Below, one piece after another: positions 34,377 through 42,565 of a DNA stretch of 64,000 bases (its first letter is position 1; each line of letters starts with the position of its first letter). The position numbers and the translations under genes are program-made. The stretch comes from an uncultured Eubacterium sp. (GTDB lineage: Bacteria; Bacillota; Clostridia; Lachnospirales; Lachnospiraceae). A model generated the notes under the pieces. That model saw only the letters and a list, made by a program, of their open reading frames with translations, did not search any database and was not told where the DNA came from. The stretch lies in assembly GCA_910586445.1 (NCBI GenBank), contig CAJUHV010000005.1, forward strand, positions 2,839 to 66,838, read 5' to 3'.

Positions 34377-34402
34377 GAGAAAAAACAAAAAGGAGCTTGC
34401 TT

Positions 34403-34600
34403 ATGCCAAAACGAAAAGCCATTGTCAGCATCCGGGAATGTGTTGCCTGCGGGTGCTGTTTAAAGGTCTGTCCGAGAAACGCAATATCAATTCCAAAAGG
34501 CATTCATGCCGAAATCAGCCGGGAGCTTTGTGTCGGCTGCGGCAGATGTGCAGCAGAATGTCCTGCAAGTATAATCGTGATGGAGGTTGTCGATCGATGA
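34403..34600 (+). CDS. 2x[4Fe-4S] ferredoxin
   Basis: A 65-residue protein starting at ATG 34403, with AGGAG 7 nt upstream. Two CxxCxxCxxxC motifs are present, CVACGCCLKVCP and CVGCGRCAAECP, each ligating a [4Fe-4S] cluster. Its stop overlaps the start of the next gene (ATGA), so the pair is translationally coupled and probably acts together in electron transfer. Confidence 0.88.
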   Translation: MPKRKAIVSIRECVACGCCLKVCPRNAISIPKGIHAEISRELCVGCGRCAAECPASIIVMEVVDR

Positions 34601-35178
34601 ACAAAAAAAAGAACTGGTATGATTACCTGTGGATTTTTTCACTTACCTATCTGGTCTTGGGATTTTTTAATATTCTGTTTGCGTGGCTTGGGCTGCTGTG
34701 CTTTTTTATCCCGCTTTTGATCTCTATAATAAACGGCAATAAAGCTTACTGCAACAAGTATTGCGGCAGAGGACAGTTATTTTCTCTTGTAGGAGGCAGA
34801 TTTGGCCTTTCCCGCAGAAAGGATATTCCAAAATGGATGAAGTCCAAATATTTCAGATATGGTTTTCTGGCCTTTTTCTTCGCTATGTTTTTTCTTATGC
34901 TTTGGAATACATATCTCGTATTCGCAGGTGCAAAAGATTTAAGCAAAATCGTTACGCTGCTTTGGACATTTAAGCTGCCATGGCACTGGGCGTATCACGG
35001 CACACTGTTTTCTGACGGAGCAGCACAGTTTGCCTTCGGATTTTACAGTGTCATGCTTACCTCTACCGTGCTTGGATTTGTTACAATGCTTTTATTCAAG
35101 CCACGTTCATGGTGTGTATACTGCCCGATGGGAACAATGACGCAGCTGATCTGCCGGGTGAAAAACAAATCGGAATAA
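34597..35178 (+). CDS. NapH-like membrane Fe-S protein
   Basis: A 193-residue protein with about four membrane helices (near residues 12-45, 85-105 and 150-170) and two Cys pairs facing the same side, CNKYCGRGQ and CVYCPMGT, as in NapH/CcoG/RdxA-type 4Fe-4S membrane proteins. Together with the ferredoxin it may pass electrons from or to the membrane. No nitrate, cytochrome or maturation genes are nearby, so the partner is unknown. Confidence 0.75.
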   Translation: MNKKKNWYDYLWIFSLTYLVLGFFNILFAWLGLLCFFIPLLISIINGNKAYCNKYCGRGQLFSLVGGRFGLSRRKDIPKWMKSKYFRYGFLAFFFAMFFLMLWNTYLVFAGAKDLSKIVTLLWTFKLPWHWAYHGTLFSDGAAQFAFGFYSVMLTSTVLGFVTMLLFKPRSWCVYCPMGTMTQLICRVKNKSE

Positions 35179-35221
35179 ACTACGCAGCCGCTTTCGTATA
35201 CGATAATAGAAAATCCACACG

Positions 35222-35257
35222 TACCCACAGGGCATGATATACCCACAGGGCATGATA
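35222..35257. repeat. 18-bp direct repeat, two copies
   Basis: TACCCACAGGGCATGATA occurs at 35222-35239 and 35240-35257, head to tail. Confidence 0.85.
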
Positions 35258-35267
35258 TGGAAAATTT

Positions 35268-35332
35268 ATCCCAAATTTATAAGGCATACTGCAGGATATG
35301 ATATAGCGGGCTATGCCTCCTGAATTTGGGAT
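35268..35332. repeat. 21-bp imperfect inverted repeat
   Basis: The arms at 35268-35288 and 35312-35332 match at 18 of 21 positions (outer ATCCCAAATT, inner GGCATA). They belong to a hairpin-dense spacer of about 260 bp. Confidence 0.7.
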
Positions 35333-35344
35333 GAAATATCCGCG

Positions 35345-35373
35345 GCATCTTGGACTACGAATGTCCAAGATGC
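35345..35373. repeat. Perfect 11-bp hairpin between convergent genes
   Basis: GCATCTTGGAC (35345-35355) and GTCCAAGATGC (35363-35373) flank a 7-nt loop. There is no T-run, so terminator function is uncertain. Confidence 0.6.
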
Positions 35374-35382
35374 TTGAAGTAT

Positions 35383-35423
35383 GGCGTGCAGATAGCAGGA
35401 ATGAATTTTAAGACACGCTCCAG
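35383..35423 (-). repeat. Dispersed repeat, copy B
   Basis: This is the inverted partner of 5498-5539, about 90 percent identical over 41 bp. Like copy A it lies at the 3' side of a gene and next to a hairpin. Confidence 0.6.
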
Positions 35424-35437
35424 CTTTCCTTTCAGAT

Positions 35438-37150
35438 CTATATGCGCAGTGCGCGGCATCTATTTAAGCATGCAAAGATCTCCTGCTGTCTCGGCACCGC
35501 CAGGCCGCACGGCAGATACCTTCCCTCGCAGACTGCGCCGATCCCCTTTTCCTCTACCATCTTCTGCAGCAGCCCCGCTACCGCTTTTAGGTCTTTTTTT
35601 CCGTCAAACAGGCGCTGTCTTGCATATTTTACCATATATCCCAGCGCCATAGTCTGCTCACTGTCTACGAGCTGTTCGACATAGCGCAGCTCAATCGTAT
35701 CCCTGTCGATGGATACGGCATCCCTGCCCATTCCCTTTACCTTTATCCGGTCATTCTGCGCGGCTTTTTTATCCGAGGCAAACCTGCGGTCAAATACCGG
35801 CGGCTCACTCTGATTCAGCCCGGGCTTGTCCTTTGCATAGCCAGCAAAACGCTCTGCCTCCTGTTTTGCCATCGCGGTAATCTCTGACGGCTCATACTGA
35901 TACATCTGGATCACATGGTCAGCCTTGTAAAAATACGATCCGCAGCTGCCCGCTACCAGAATCGTAGAAATGCCGTACGTCTGATACAGTTCTTCTACCC
36001 GGTCAATAAACGGCGTAATCGGCTCCATATCATGATGTACGACACGCGCCATCAGCTCATCGCGTATCATAAAGTTAGTCGCGCTCGTATCTTCATCAAT
36101 CAGAAACAAACGCGCGCCCGCCTCCATTGCTTCAATAACATTTGCAGCCTGCGATGTACTGCCGCTGGCATCCTCCGTCATAAAAGCCTTTGTATCCTTG
36201 CCGTTCGGCAGCCCGTTGATAAACATAGAGATATCCGTATGCTTGATACTCCTGCCGTCCTCCGCACGGATTTTTACCGCTGTATCATCGGTAATGACAT
36301 ACTCCCTGCCATCTCCGGCAATATGATTATATACCCCTCGTTCCAATGCCTTTAATAAGGTTGACTTTCCATGATAACCGCCGCCTACAATCAGCGTCAC
36401 GCCCTGCGGAATGCCCATGCCCTTGATCAGCCCCGCATTTGGCAGCTCCATAGCTGTCTCCATTGAAGCAGGCGTATGAAAACGGACAGCATTTTTCATC
36501 GGGCGGTCTGATACGCCCGATTCACGCGGCAGTATGGAGCCGTCAGCCACAAATGCAGCCAGTGCGCGTTCCTTTAACTGCGTACGAATGTACTGCTGAT
36601 CCTGCGCCAGCTCCTTTACTGCGGCCAGATGCTTTTTGTCTGCATTCCTATAAAATAAAGACTGCTCAATACATTTTGGCAGAAACTGGAACAGTATTTT
36701 CTCCAGCTCCCCCGCATTGATTGTACGTCCGTTTGCCGGAAATCCTACCTCGAGGCGGAACACCAGATTTCCGGTATCTGCTGCTATTTCACACGCACTG
36801 CGTTCAAGCACCTCCTGCCCCGGACGGCTCACGGACAAAAGCCCGCTTTTTCCAGAACCCTTCGCCTTATGCGAATACTGCTCTGCTTCTCTGCCAAAGC
36901 GGCGTACCAATGCATCCGCCAGTGCAGTGCGAGTATATTTATACTGTATCATATCTGCCGGAAATCCTGCCTTTGCCCCGTCAATGTGTATGCTGACCTT
37001 CGAAGGCGCTGCAAACGGATCTCCCTGCACATGGTCGATACTCAGTATATAGCTGCCAAACTGATATGATCCTGTTGTGTCCTTATACGCCGGATAGCCT
37101 TTATGGTCTATCCGGCGCAGAATCTCTCGTAAATCATCTGACCGTTTCAT
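35438..37150 (-). CDS. ABC-class predicted ATPase (PF09818-type)
   Basis: A 570-residue soluble protein. It has the features of the ABC-ATPase family: KRSDDLREILRRIDHKGYPA near the start, Walker A in LIVGGGYHGKSTLLKALERG (about residue 250), DASGSTSQAANVIEAMEAG (signature-like region) and Walker B ARLFLIDEDTSATNFMIRD. Members are widespread in bacteria and lack transporter partners; their function is unknown. The gene follows a 26-bp tandem repeat array in its leader. Confidence 0.82.
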   Translation of the reverse strand: MKRSDDLREILRRIDHKGYPAYKDTTGSYQFGSYILSIDHVQGDPFAAPSKVSIHIDGAKAGFPADMIQYKYTRTALADALVRRFGREAEQYSHKAKGSGKSGLLSVSRPGQEVLERSACEIAADTGNLVFRLEVGFPANGRTINAGELEKILFQFLPKCIEQSLFYRNADKKHLAAVKELAQDQQYIRTQLKERALAAFVADGSILPRESGVSDRPMKNAVRFHTPASMETAMELPNAGLIKGMGIPQGVTLIVGGGYHGKSTLLKALERGVYNHIAGDGREYVITDDTAVKIRAEDGRSIKHTDISMFINGLPNGKDTKAFMTEDASGSTSQAANVIEAMEAGARLFLIDEDTSATNFMIRDELMARVVHHDMEPITPFIDRVEELYQTYGISTILVAGSCGSYFYKADHVIQMYQYEPSEITAMAKQEAERFAGYAKDKPGLNQSEPPVFDRRFASDKKAAQNDRIKVKGMGRDAVSIDRDTIELRYVEQLVDSEQTMALGYMVKYARQRLFDGKKDLKAVAGLLQKMVEEKGIGAVCEGRYLPCGLAVPRQQEIFACLNRCRALRI

Positions 37151-37164
37151 TCTATCTTTCCTTT

Positions 37165-37270
37165 CCGTTTTTCTTTCTGTTGTTTCTTGCCGTTTCTTCT
37201 TTCTGTTGTTTCTTGCCGTTTCTTCTTTCTGTTGTTTCTTGCCGTTTCTTCTTTCTGTTGTTTCTTGCCG
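37165..37270 (-). repeat. 26-bp tandem repeat array in the leader of the ABC-class ATPase gene
   Basis: CTGTTGTTTCTTGCCG recurs at 37177, 37203, 37229 and 37255, a strict 26-bp period with about four copies. On the coding strand the array is purine-rich (AAGAAACAACAGAAAG). It ends about 15 bp before the start codon. Confidence 0.9.
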
Positions 37271-37371
37271 TTTTTCTGTCGTTTTGCTTTTTGCCGTTTT
37301 TTCTTTCTTCTCTCAGTCTTTTATCTTTTTATCGTTTCTTCCGGTTGGTCGTTCTTCTGCTTATCCGGCTT

Positions 37372-37770
37372 TTAAAACGGCACTTCTTCAAAGTCGCAGT
37401 AATCTGTTCCACCTTCGGAGCGGAATTGATATGCTTTTTTCTCACCCTCATATTCCCAGAAAAAGCTGCCCTCCATATCCATAAAAGAGTTTGCAGCTGC
37501 AATCGTATCCAGAAACTCTGCCATATCAGGCACAAAAGCCCTGGCCTGCTCCGCCGCAGCGCATTCCGCTTCATGAATCTCGTTTTCAATGTAAAACCGC
37601 AGCACAAACTCATCCAGATCGCTCTCATCATCGACCGCAGCATTTTTAAAATAAATGCTGCTGCAGTTTGCCATCAGGTTTTTTACAAATGCGATACTGG
37701 ATAAAATGCGTGACTGAGCTACGTCATCCGCCTCCAGATATATGTTATATTTAATGTTCAGCTGTCCCAT
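37372..37770 (-). CDS. Uncharacterised 132-residue protein
   Basis: An acidic soluble protein without signal peptide or membrane helix (begins MGQLNIKYNIYLEADDVAQS, ends GGTDYCDFEEVPF). I do not recognise the family. Codon use is normal and a purine-rich GAGGA-like stretch precedes the start. It lies between two polypurine spacers and is probably transcribed with the ABC-class ATPase gene. Confidence 0.6.
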   Translation of the reverse strand: MGQLNIKYNIYLEADDVAQSRILSSIAFVKNLMANCSSIYFKNAAVDDESDLDEFVLRFYIENEIHEAECAAAEQARAFVPDMAEFLDTIAAANSFMDMEGSFFWEYEGEKKAYQFRSEGGTDYCDFEEVPF

Positions 37771-38099
37771 ATAAATATCCTCTTTTCTCTTGTTTTTTAT
37801 ATTTTTGTTTTCTTTTTTGGTTATCTTTTTCCGGGTTCCTTTTTTCAGTTCTTCTTTTTTGTTTTCCTCTTTTAGGGGTTTCTTTTTTGTTTTTTTCTGG
37901 TTTTGAGTTTATTTTTCTGGTTTTATTCTTTTTTAGTCTACCATATTTTCGTTCTATTCTTTTGGGGCTGTTCCTTTTTCTGGTTCCTTTTGGGGGTTCC
38001 TTTTTCTGGTTTTTCTTTTTCTGGTTTTTCTTTTTTTGGTTTTCTCTTTTTCTATTTTCTATTTTTCATTTTCTACATTTTTATCAATCGCACTCTTTT
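37771..38099. repeat. Low-complexity polypyrimidine/polypurine spacer
   Basis: About 330 bp with no credible gene. The plus strand is nearly all T, C and G in short degenerate units such as GGTTCCTTTTTCT and GGTTTTTCTTTTTCT; the transcribed minus strand is a run of A and G. Plus-strand open frames here are Phe/Leu/Ser artefacts of the composition. Confidence 0.8.
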
Positions 38100-39368
38100 T
38101 TACACCAACTGCGTCATCGCGCCCAGCAGAATGCCGATATTATCTTCGTAAATCTGCGCAAACTGGCTCATTGGCAGCGGATTCGTGCCTCTTCCGACTT
38201 CTACTGTATATCCCGGCAGGTTGTATTCCTGTATAAACCAGTCTTTATAGCCGGCGTAGCCAGAAGCAGCCGGTGTCTCTTCCACCGCATAGCCGCTGAC
38301 CTCGCCAAAATATCTGGCAATCCGGTAGGAATTATCCGGCTCGTAATCCAGATATTTCCAGTATATGACCTCACCCTGTGTATGGTAGGCCAAAATCAGC
38401 TCGAAGCTGCTCCTCTTTGTATAGTCATATACGGCCCTGCTTTCCGGCGCAGATAAAGGTGCCTCACCGACGAAATCTCTTGGAGCAGGCGACTCATATC
38501 CCTGTTCATATTTGATTTCCTTGGCCTCCTCCCATCCTGCCGGAAACTGGAGATTGAGGTCAACACCCTCAATATTTGCTTTCCATCCCTGTGGAAACGG
38601 GATATGCGGATAGTCTTCGGCAATCTGCTCTGCCTGTTTACGATACTCTTCCTGATCCAGAACACCTGTCACCAGATCCACGCCGTCAGGATTGACCAAT
38701 GGCAGCATTGACAATGTAAATCCGTAATACAGCCAGGATGCACGCACACCATACAGCTGCCCGCCCTGTGCCACTGCCTGTGCATATTCTTCTGCAAACT
38801 TTAAAAGAACCGGCGTCGTAATCCACTCGTTTGCATGAAATGCGGCATTGTAAAATACCTGCCTTCTGCCCTCCCCGATGTGCAGAGCGGTCAGCCTGCG
38901 CCCCATTACGCTGCTGCCGACCGGTTCCTCATGCAGAAACGGATAGCGTACCATAAGCCCTTCTAAAATCCAGTCTGTCAGCATAGAAGAATAATCGACC
39001 TCTTCTGATACCAGCGGAAAGTCATATGGTATGATCAGCACAGTTCCTGCCTGCATATTCTGCGGATCTACAGTCGGATTCGCCGTCACGATTCTGCGCA
39101 CGTTCGAATGCAGCCGCTGTGCCAGCTCCCAAAAGGTATCTCCCTCTTTAACCTGATAGGTCGTATACCCTTTCAAATAAGGCAGCAGCCGTCCCCACTG
39201 CGGCTTTTCAATCTCGCACGGATGCTCTCCGCCCAAAAAAGCCTGCAGTGCCGTACAGGTCTTTTCACCAAATATCCCGTCTATTACGGCCGGATGGCCC
39301 GCACGTGTCAATGCAAGCTGGACATACTGCACCAAAGTTCCTCTGTCTCCAGGATACAATTCCTTCAT
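38100..39368 (-). CDS. LysM and peptidoglycan-binding M14 metallopeptidase (gamma-D-Glu-diamino acid endopeptidase type)
   Basis: ATG 39368 is chosen (GGAG 8 nt upstream) over the longer frame to 39449. In 422 residues it has a PG_binding_1-like domain (about 5-60), a LysM domain (YQVKEGDTFWELAQRLHS, about 70-115) and an M14 carboxypeptidase fold. Zinc ligands are in AAFHANEW (HxxE) and AYHTQGE, and the catalytic Glu is in GYTVEVGRG. Relatives such as the Lysinibacillus endopeptidase I and YqgT cut gamma-D-Glu-meso-DAP bonds in cell-wall peptides. No signal peptide is seen, which suits a sporulation-associated or muropeptide-recycling enzyme. Confidence 0.85.
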   Translation of the reverse strand: MKELYPGDRGTLVQYVQLALTRAGHPAVIDGIFGEKTCTALQAFLGGEHPCEIEKPQWGRLLPYLKGYTTYQVKEGDTFWELAQRLHSNVRRIVTANPTVDPQNMQAGTVLIIPYDFPLVSEEVDYSSMLTDWILEGLMVRYPFLHEEPVGSSVMGRRLTALHIGEGRRQVFYNAAFHANEWITTPVLLKFAEEYAQAVAQGGQLYGVRASWLYYGFTLSMLPLVNPDGVDLVTGVLDQEEYRKQAEQIAEDYPHIPFPQGWKANIEGVDLNLQFPAGWEEAKEIKYEQGYESPAPRDFVGEAPLSAPESRAVYDYTKRSSFELILAYHTQGEVIYWKYLDYEPDNSYRIARYFGEVSGYAVEETPAASGYAGYKDWFIQEYNLPGYTVEVGRGTNPLPMSQFAQIYEDNIGILLGAMTQLV

Positions 39369-39491
39369 ATTTGCTGCTCCATTTCCAGCAATATAATGCC
39401 ATGCATTATATGCCGGACAGTTTTTTTTATTATATGCCGATCCATGCATGTATGTGCATTTTCATAAACTTATCATATACAATGTTAAAAC

Positions 39492-40733
39492 CTATTCCAC
39501 ATATTTACAAGACTTCTGGAACAGGAAAAAGCCGAGAATAAACAGCACAATCAAAGACCCTACTCCATAATTAATATTATTCGTCAGCTGGCTTGTAACG
39601 CTCACAAGCATCGTTCCCAAAAAGGATGCTCCCTTTCCGCATATATCAAAGATCCCAAAATATTCTCCCGATTTTTCCGGCGGTATGATTTTTGCAAAAT
39701 GAGACCGCGACAGCGCCTGTACCCCTCCCTGGAACATGCCGACACATACTGCCAGTATCCAAAATTTGGGCTGTGAATCCAGTGTAAATGCAAAAACGGA
39801 TATAAATGTATAGGCGGCTATACAGATCGAAATCAGCCGCTTTGCCGGATACCTGCCGGAAAGCCTGCCAAAAATAAGCGTAGACGGAAACGCTGTTATC
39901 TGTGTCAGAAGCAAAGCCAATAAAAGCCCGGTTGTATCAAGTCCCAGCGCAGTGCCATAGGCAGTCGCCATATCAATGATCGTGTATACGCCGTCAATAT
40001 AGCAGAAAAAAGCGAGCAGAAAGACAAACACCGCTTTCTCCTGTTTTATGTTTTTCATTGTATCTGCCAGCCTGCGAAAACTGCTGCACACTATCTGCCG
40101 CTGCACTCCTACGTAGTGTGTCTGCTTATAGGAAACCAGCAGCGGAATCGTAGAGGCCAGCCACCACAACGCAGATAATACAAATGCAAAGGTCATTGCA
40201 GCCATCTGCCCGATTCCAAAGCGGCTGCCAGACAGCACAACGAACAGGCCGATCACAAACGGAATGCAGCTGCCGATATACCCAAACGCAAATCCTCTTG
40301 AAGACACTTCATCCATACGATCGGATGATGTAACATCCGAAAGCATTGCATCGTAAAAAATCAGACTGGAAGAATACCCGCATTTTGCAATGACATAAAC
40401 AGCCAGAAATACAATCCAGGAGCTGGTAAATCCTAAAAACATGCAGCCTGCCACACCTATCAGCATACTGATCATAAATACAGGCTTTTTAAATCCCTGA
40501 AAATCTGTAATCGTGCCCAGTACCGGCCCCAGAAGTGCTACTATTATCGTGACTGCAGAAGTCGCATATCCCCAGTATGCCAGATAATCTGTCGAAGAAA
40601 TCCCCGCCTGCTGAGCAATTGCATTAAAATAAATCGGCAGCAGCGTAGAGACTAACAATATAAATGCCGAGTTTCCAACATCGTATAAGATCCATGCTTT
40701 TTCCATCTTGGTTAACTTTATTTTATCTGGCAT
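39492..40733 (-). CDS. UMF1/Atg22-type MFS transporter
   Basis: A 413-residue protein with about 12 membrane helices. It begins KMEKAWILYDVGNSAFILLV and has GFAFGYIGSCIPFVIGLFVV and ALSRSHFAKIIPPEKSGEYF, hallmarks of the UMF1 (Atg22-like) group of the major facilitator superfamily. Yeast Atg22 exports amino acids from the vacuole; bacterial substrates are unknown. AAGGAG precedes the start. It lies 28 bp after the hydrolase gene. Confidence 0.85.
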   Translation of the reverse strand: MPDKIKLTKMEKAWILYDVGNSAFILLVSTLLPIYFNAIAQQAGISSTDYLAYWGYATSAVTIIVALLGPVLGTITDFQGFKKPVFMISMLIGVAGCMFLGFTSSWIVFLAVYVIAKCGYSSSLIFYDAMLSDVTSSDRMDEVSSRGFAFGYIGSCIPFVIGLFVVLSGSRFGIGQMAAMTFAFVLSALWWLASTIPLLVSYKQTHYVGVQRQIVCSSFRRLADTMKNIKQEKAVFVFLLAFFCYIDGVYTIIDMATAYGTALGLDTTGLLLALLLTQITAFPSTLIFGRLSGRYPAKRLISICIAAYTFISVFAFTLDSQPKFWILAVCVGMFQGGVQALSRSHFAKIIPPEKSGEYFGIFDICGKGASFLGTMLVSVTSQLTNNINYGVGSLIVLFILGFFLFQKSCKYVE

Positions 40734-40761
40734 ATTTTATCTCCTTAAATACATATAACGC

Positions 40762-41745
40762 TTATTCAGATAAAAAGGCAAAAACCTCATCGTAAAACTG
40801 CCGCATTGCCCGTTCCCCTGCGTTAAATATCTCATGCTTTGCGTTTACAAACCAGACAAGCCTTGCCTTCGGCAGCTTTCCTGCAAACCTGCAGATCTCA
40901 TCGGTATTTACCATATGCTCCCTGCCTGCTGCAAACACGAGTACCGGGATTTTAATGCGCCGGATACTGCGCTCATGCTGCATATAAGCCGAAGCCAGCC
41001 CGGCAGCTGACACCCAGCCATAGGTTGCCCCGCATGTCTGGCTGCGCCTGTCCTTTTTCCTCTTTCCATGCGCATACAGATAGCGTTCCTCTGACAGGCA
41101 GCAGCTGTGCTCAAAATCCGGCTCTCTATGAAAGCCCTCCTGTCCGGCTGCATACATCCTGCCAAGTCCGCACAGGCGGAACAGATGTGCGATCACGATC
41201 GCAGCCGGATAAGGCACTCCTCCGATTTTCATCTGAATCATCGGCGAGGATAATACCGCCTTTTTAAAATCATAAGGATACCTCTGTAAATATACCGCAC
41301 CGATACCTCCACCCATAGAATGTGCAAATAAATACATTTCATTCCGGCAGGGCATGACGAATTTTTTTACAAATATATGCAGGTCGCGCACATATTCTGC
41401 AAAATTTTTCACATATACCTTATCCAGATTCTGCATCTTACGTTCCGACCTGCCATGGCCGCGGTGTTCCGGCAGAAACACGCAGTAGCCTGCCTGCAGA
41501 AAATAAAAAACCATTTCATTGTATTTTTCTGCAAATTCGCTAAATCCATGCGAAATCACGATACTGCCTTTTGCTTCTTTCTGCATATACGTCACAAAAA
41601 AAATCTGTGTCCCGTCAAAACTTGTAAAACTGCCGCAGCGGCGGTACTTACGCAGATATGGCTCCACCACCTTTTTCATATTTTTACGATATCCTGCCTC
41701 AGGCAGGTAATAAATCTGTGTCTTTTTATTCTCAGTCTGTGCCAT
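40762..41745 (-). CDS. Serine-aminopeptidase/monoglyceride-lipase-type alpha/beta hydrolase
   Basis: The hydrolase_4 fold shows SIVISHGFSEFAEKYNEM, FLPEHRGHGRSE, the nucleophile elbow LFAHSMGGGIGAVYLQ, and the acid/His region FAAGREHMVNTDEICRF and NAKHEIFNAG. These are typical of lysophospholipase or monoacylglycerol lipase relatives. ATG 41745 has a weak AGG upstream; ATG 41766 is the alternative. Its neighbour is a glycerophosphodiester phosphodiesterase, so a role in glycerolipid breakdown is plausible. Confidence 0.8.
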   Translation of the reverse strand: MAQTENKKTQIYYLPEAGYRKNMKKVVEPYLRKYRRCGSFTSFDGTQIFFVTYMQKEAKGSIVISHGFSEFAEKYNEMVFYFLQAGYCVFLPEHRGHGRSERKMQNLDKVYVKNFAEYVRDLHIFVKKFVMPCRNEMYLFAHSMGGGIGAVYLQRYPYDFKKAVLSSPMIQMKIGGVPYPAAIVIAHLFRLCGLGRMYAAGQEGFHREPDFEHSCCLSEERYLYAHGKRKKDRRSQTCGATYGWVSAAGLASAYMQHERSIRRIKIPVLVFAAGREHMVNTDEICRFAGKLPKARLVWFVNAKHEIFNAGERAMRQFYDEVFAFLSE

Positions 41746-41789
41746 TTTTTCAAAACCTATTTCCATCTAAATCTAAAAACAAATACTTT

Positions 41790-42518
41790 TTACCCGCACA
41801 CCTTACGCGCCAGCTTAGGATCATTTGTAATGATCGCGTCTGCCCCATATTCACAGAGCATATGCATATACGATTCCTCATTGACCGTCCAGACATGCAC
41901 TTTTTTCTGCCTCCTGCGGCAGTCCTCAAAAAATCCGGGATACTGTACATTATAAAGTGCAGGGTGCAGGGCATCTGCCTGTACGAGATCCGCTGCATAA
42001 TCTACTACCCCGATCCATCCGTCCTGATAAAGAATGCCTGTTTTCGCGTACGGCTCCAGCCTGCGGACAGCCTGCATGCTGTAATGATTAAAGGAAGAAT
42101 AAATCACACGCTCCTGCATGCCCATATCCCGCGTAAGCTGCAGCACCTTTTTTTCAATATCCGGGTAAAACACTACTCCTGTTTTTAGTTCTACATTTAC
42201 CGTAAGCTCTGTCGGCGCGATCAATGCATACACTTCCTCCAGTGTCGGAATATACTGTACACCGTATGCCGGAAATTTTTTGTTTATATTGATATGCCTC
42301 AGTTCATTGTACGTAAAATCCTTTACCCAGCCCTTTACCCCGCCAAGGCGCTCCAGAGTTTCGTCATGTATGACAGCCAGAACACCGTCTTTTGTCATCT
42401 GCACGTCCAGCTCAATTCCATCCGCGTTCATCTCCACGGCCTGCCGGAATGCCTCCAGTGTATTTTCCGGCGCATATGCGCTGGCTCCGCGGTGTGCCCA
42501 CACTTTTGTCTTATTCAT
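41790..42518 (-). CDS. Glycerophosphodiester phosphodiesterase
   Basis: A 242-residue GDPD-family TIM barrel without signal peptide. WAHRGASAYAPENTLEAF has the first His and the Glu, and GIELDVQMTKDGVLAVIHD has the metal ligands and second His. It splits glycerophosphodiesters into glycerol-3-phosphate and an alcohol. GGAG lies 5 nt before ATG 42518. It lies 44 bp before the lipase-like hydrolase gene and 47 bp after the synthase-like gene. Confidence 0.9.
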   Translation of the reverse strand: MNKTKVWAHRGASAYAPENTLEAFRQAVEMNADGIELDVQMTKDGVLAVIHDETLERLGGVKGWVKDFTYNELRHININKKFPAYGVQYIPTLEEVYALIAPTELTVNVELKTGVVFYPDIEKKVLQLTRDMGMQERVIYSSFNHYSMQAVRRLEPYAKTGILYQDGWIGVVDYAADLVQADALHPALYNVQYPGFFEDCRRRQKKVHVWTVNEESYMHMLCEYGADAIITNDPKLARKVCG

Positions 42519-42565
42519 CAAATCTCCGCTGCCTCCCATTTTGTTTTTTGTTTTTCATGCATTTT

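Noticed and set aside
37165..37270. Possible CRISPR array at the 26-bp repeats
   Set aside because: The units are contiguous, without unique spacers, and no cas gene is nearby.
37066..38456. Plus-strand Phe/Leu/Ser-rich frames resembling membrane proteins
   Set aside because: They arise from the T-rich tandem repeats and polypyrimidine tract, with no ribosome site or family.
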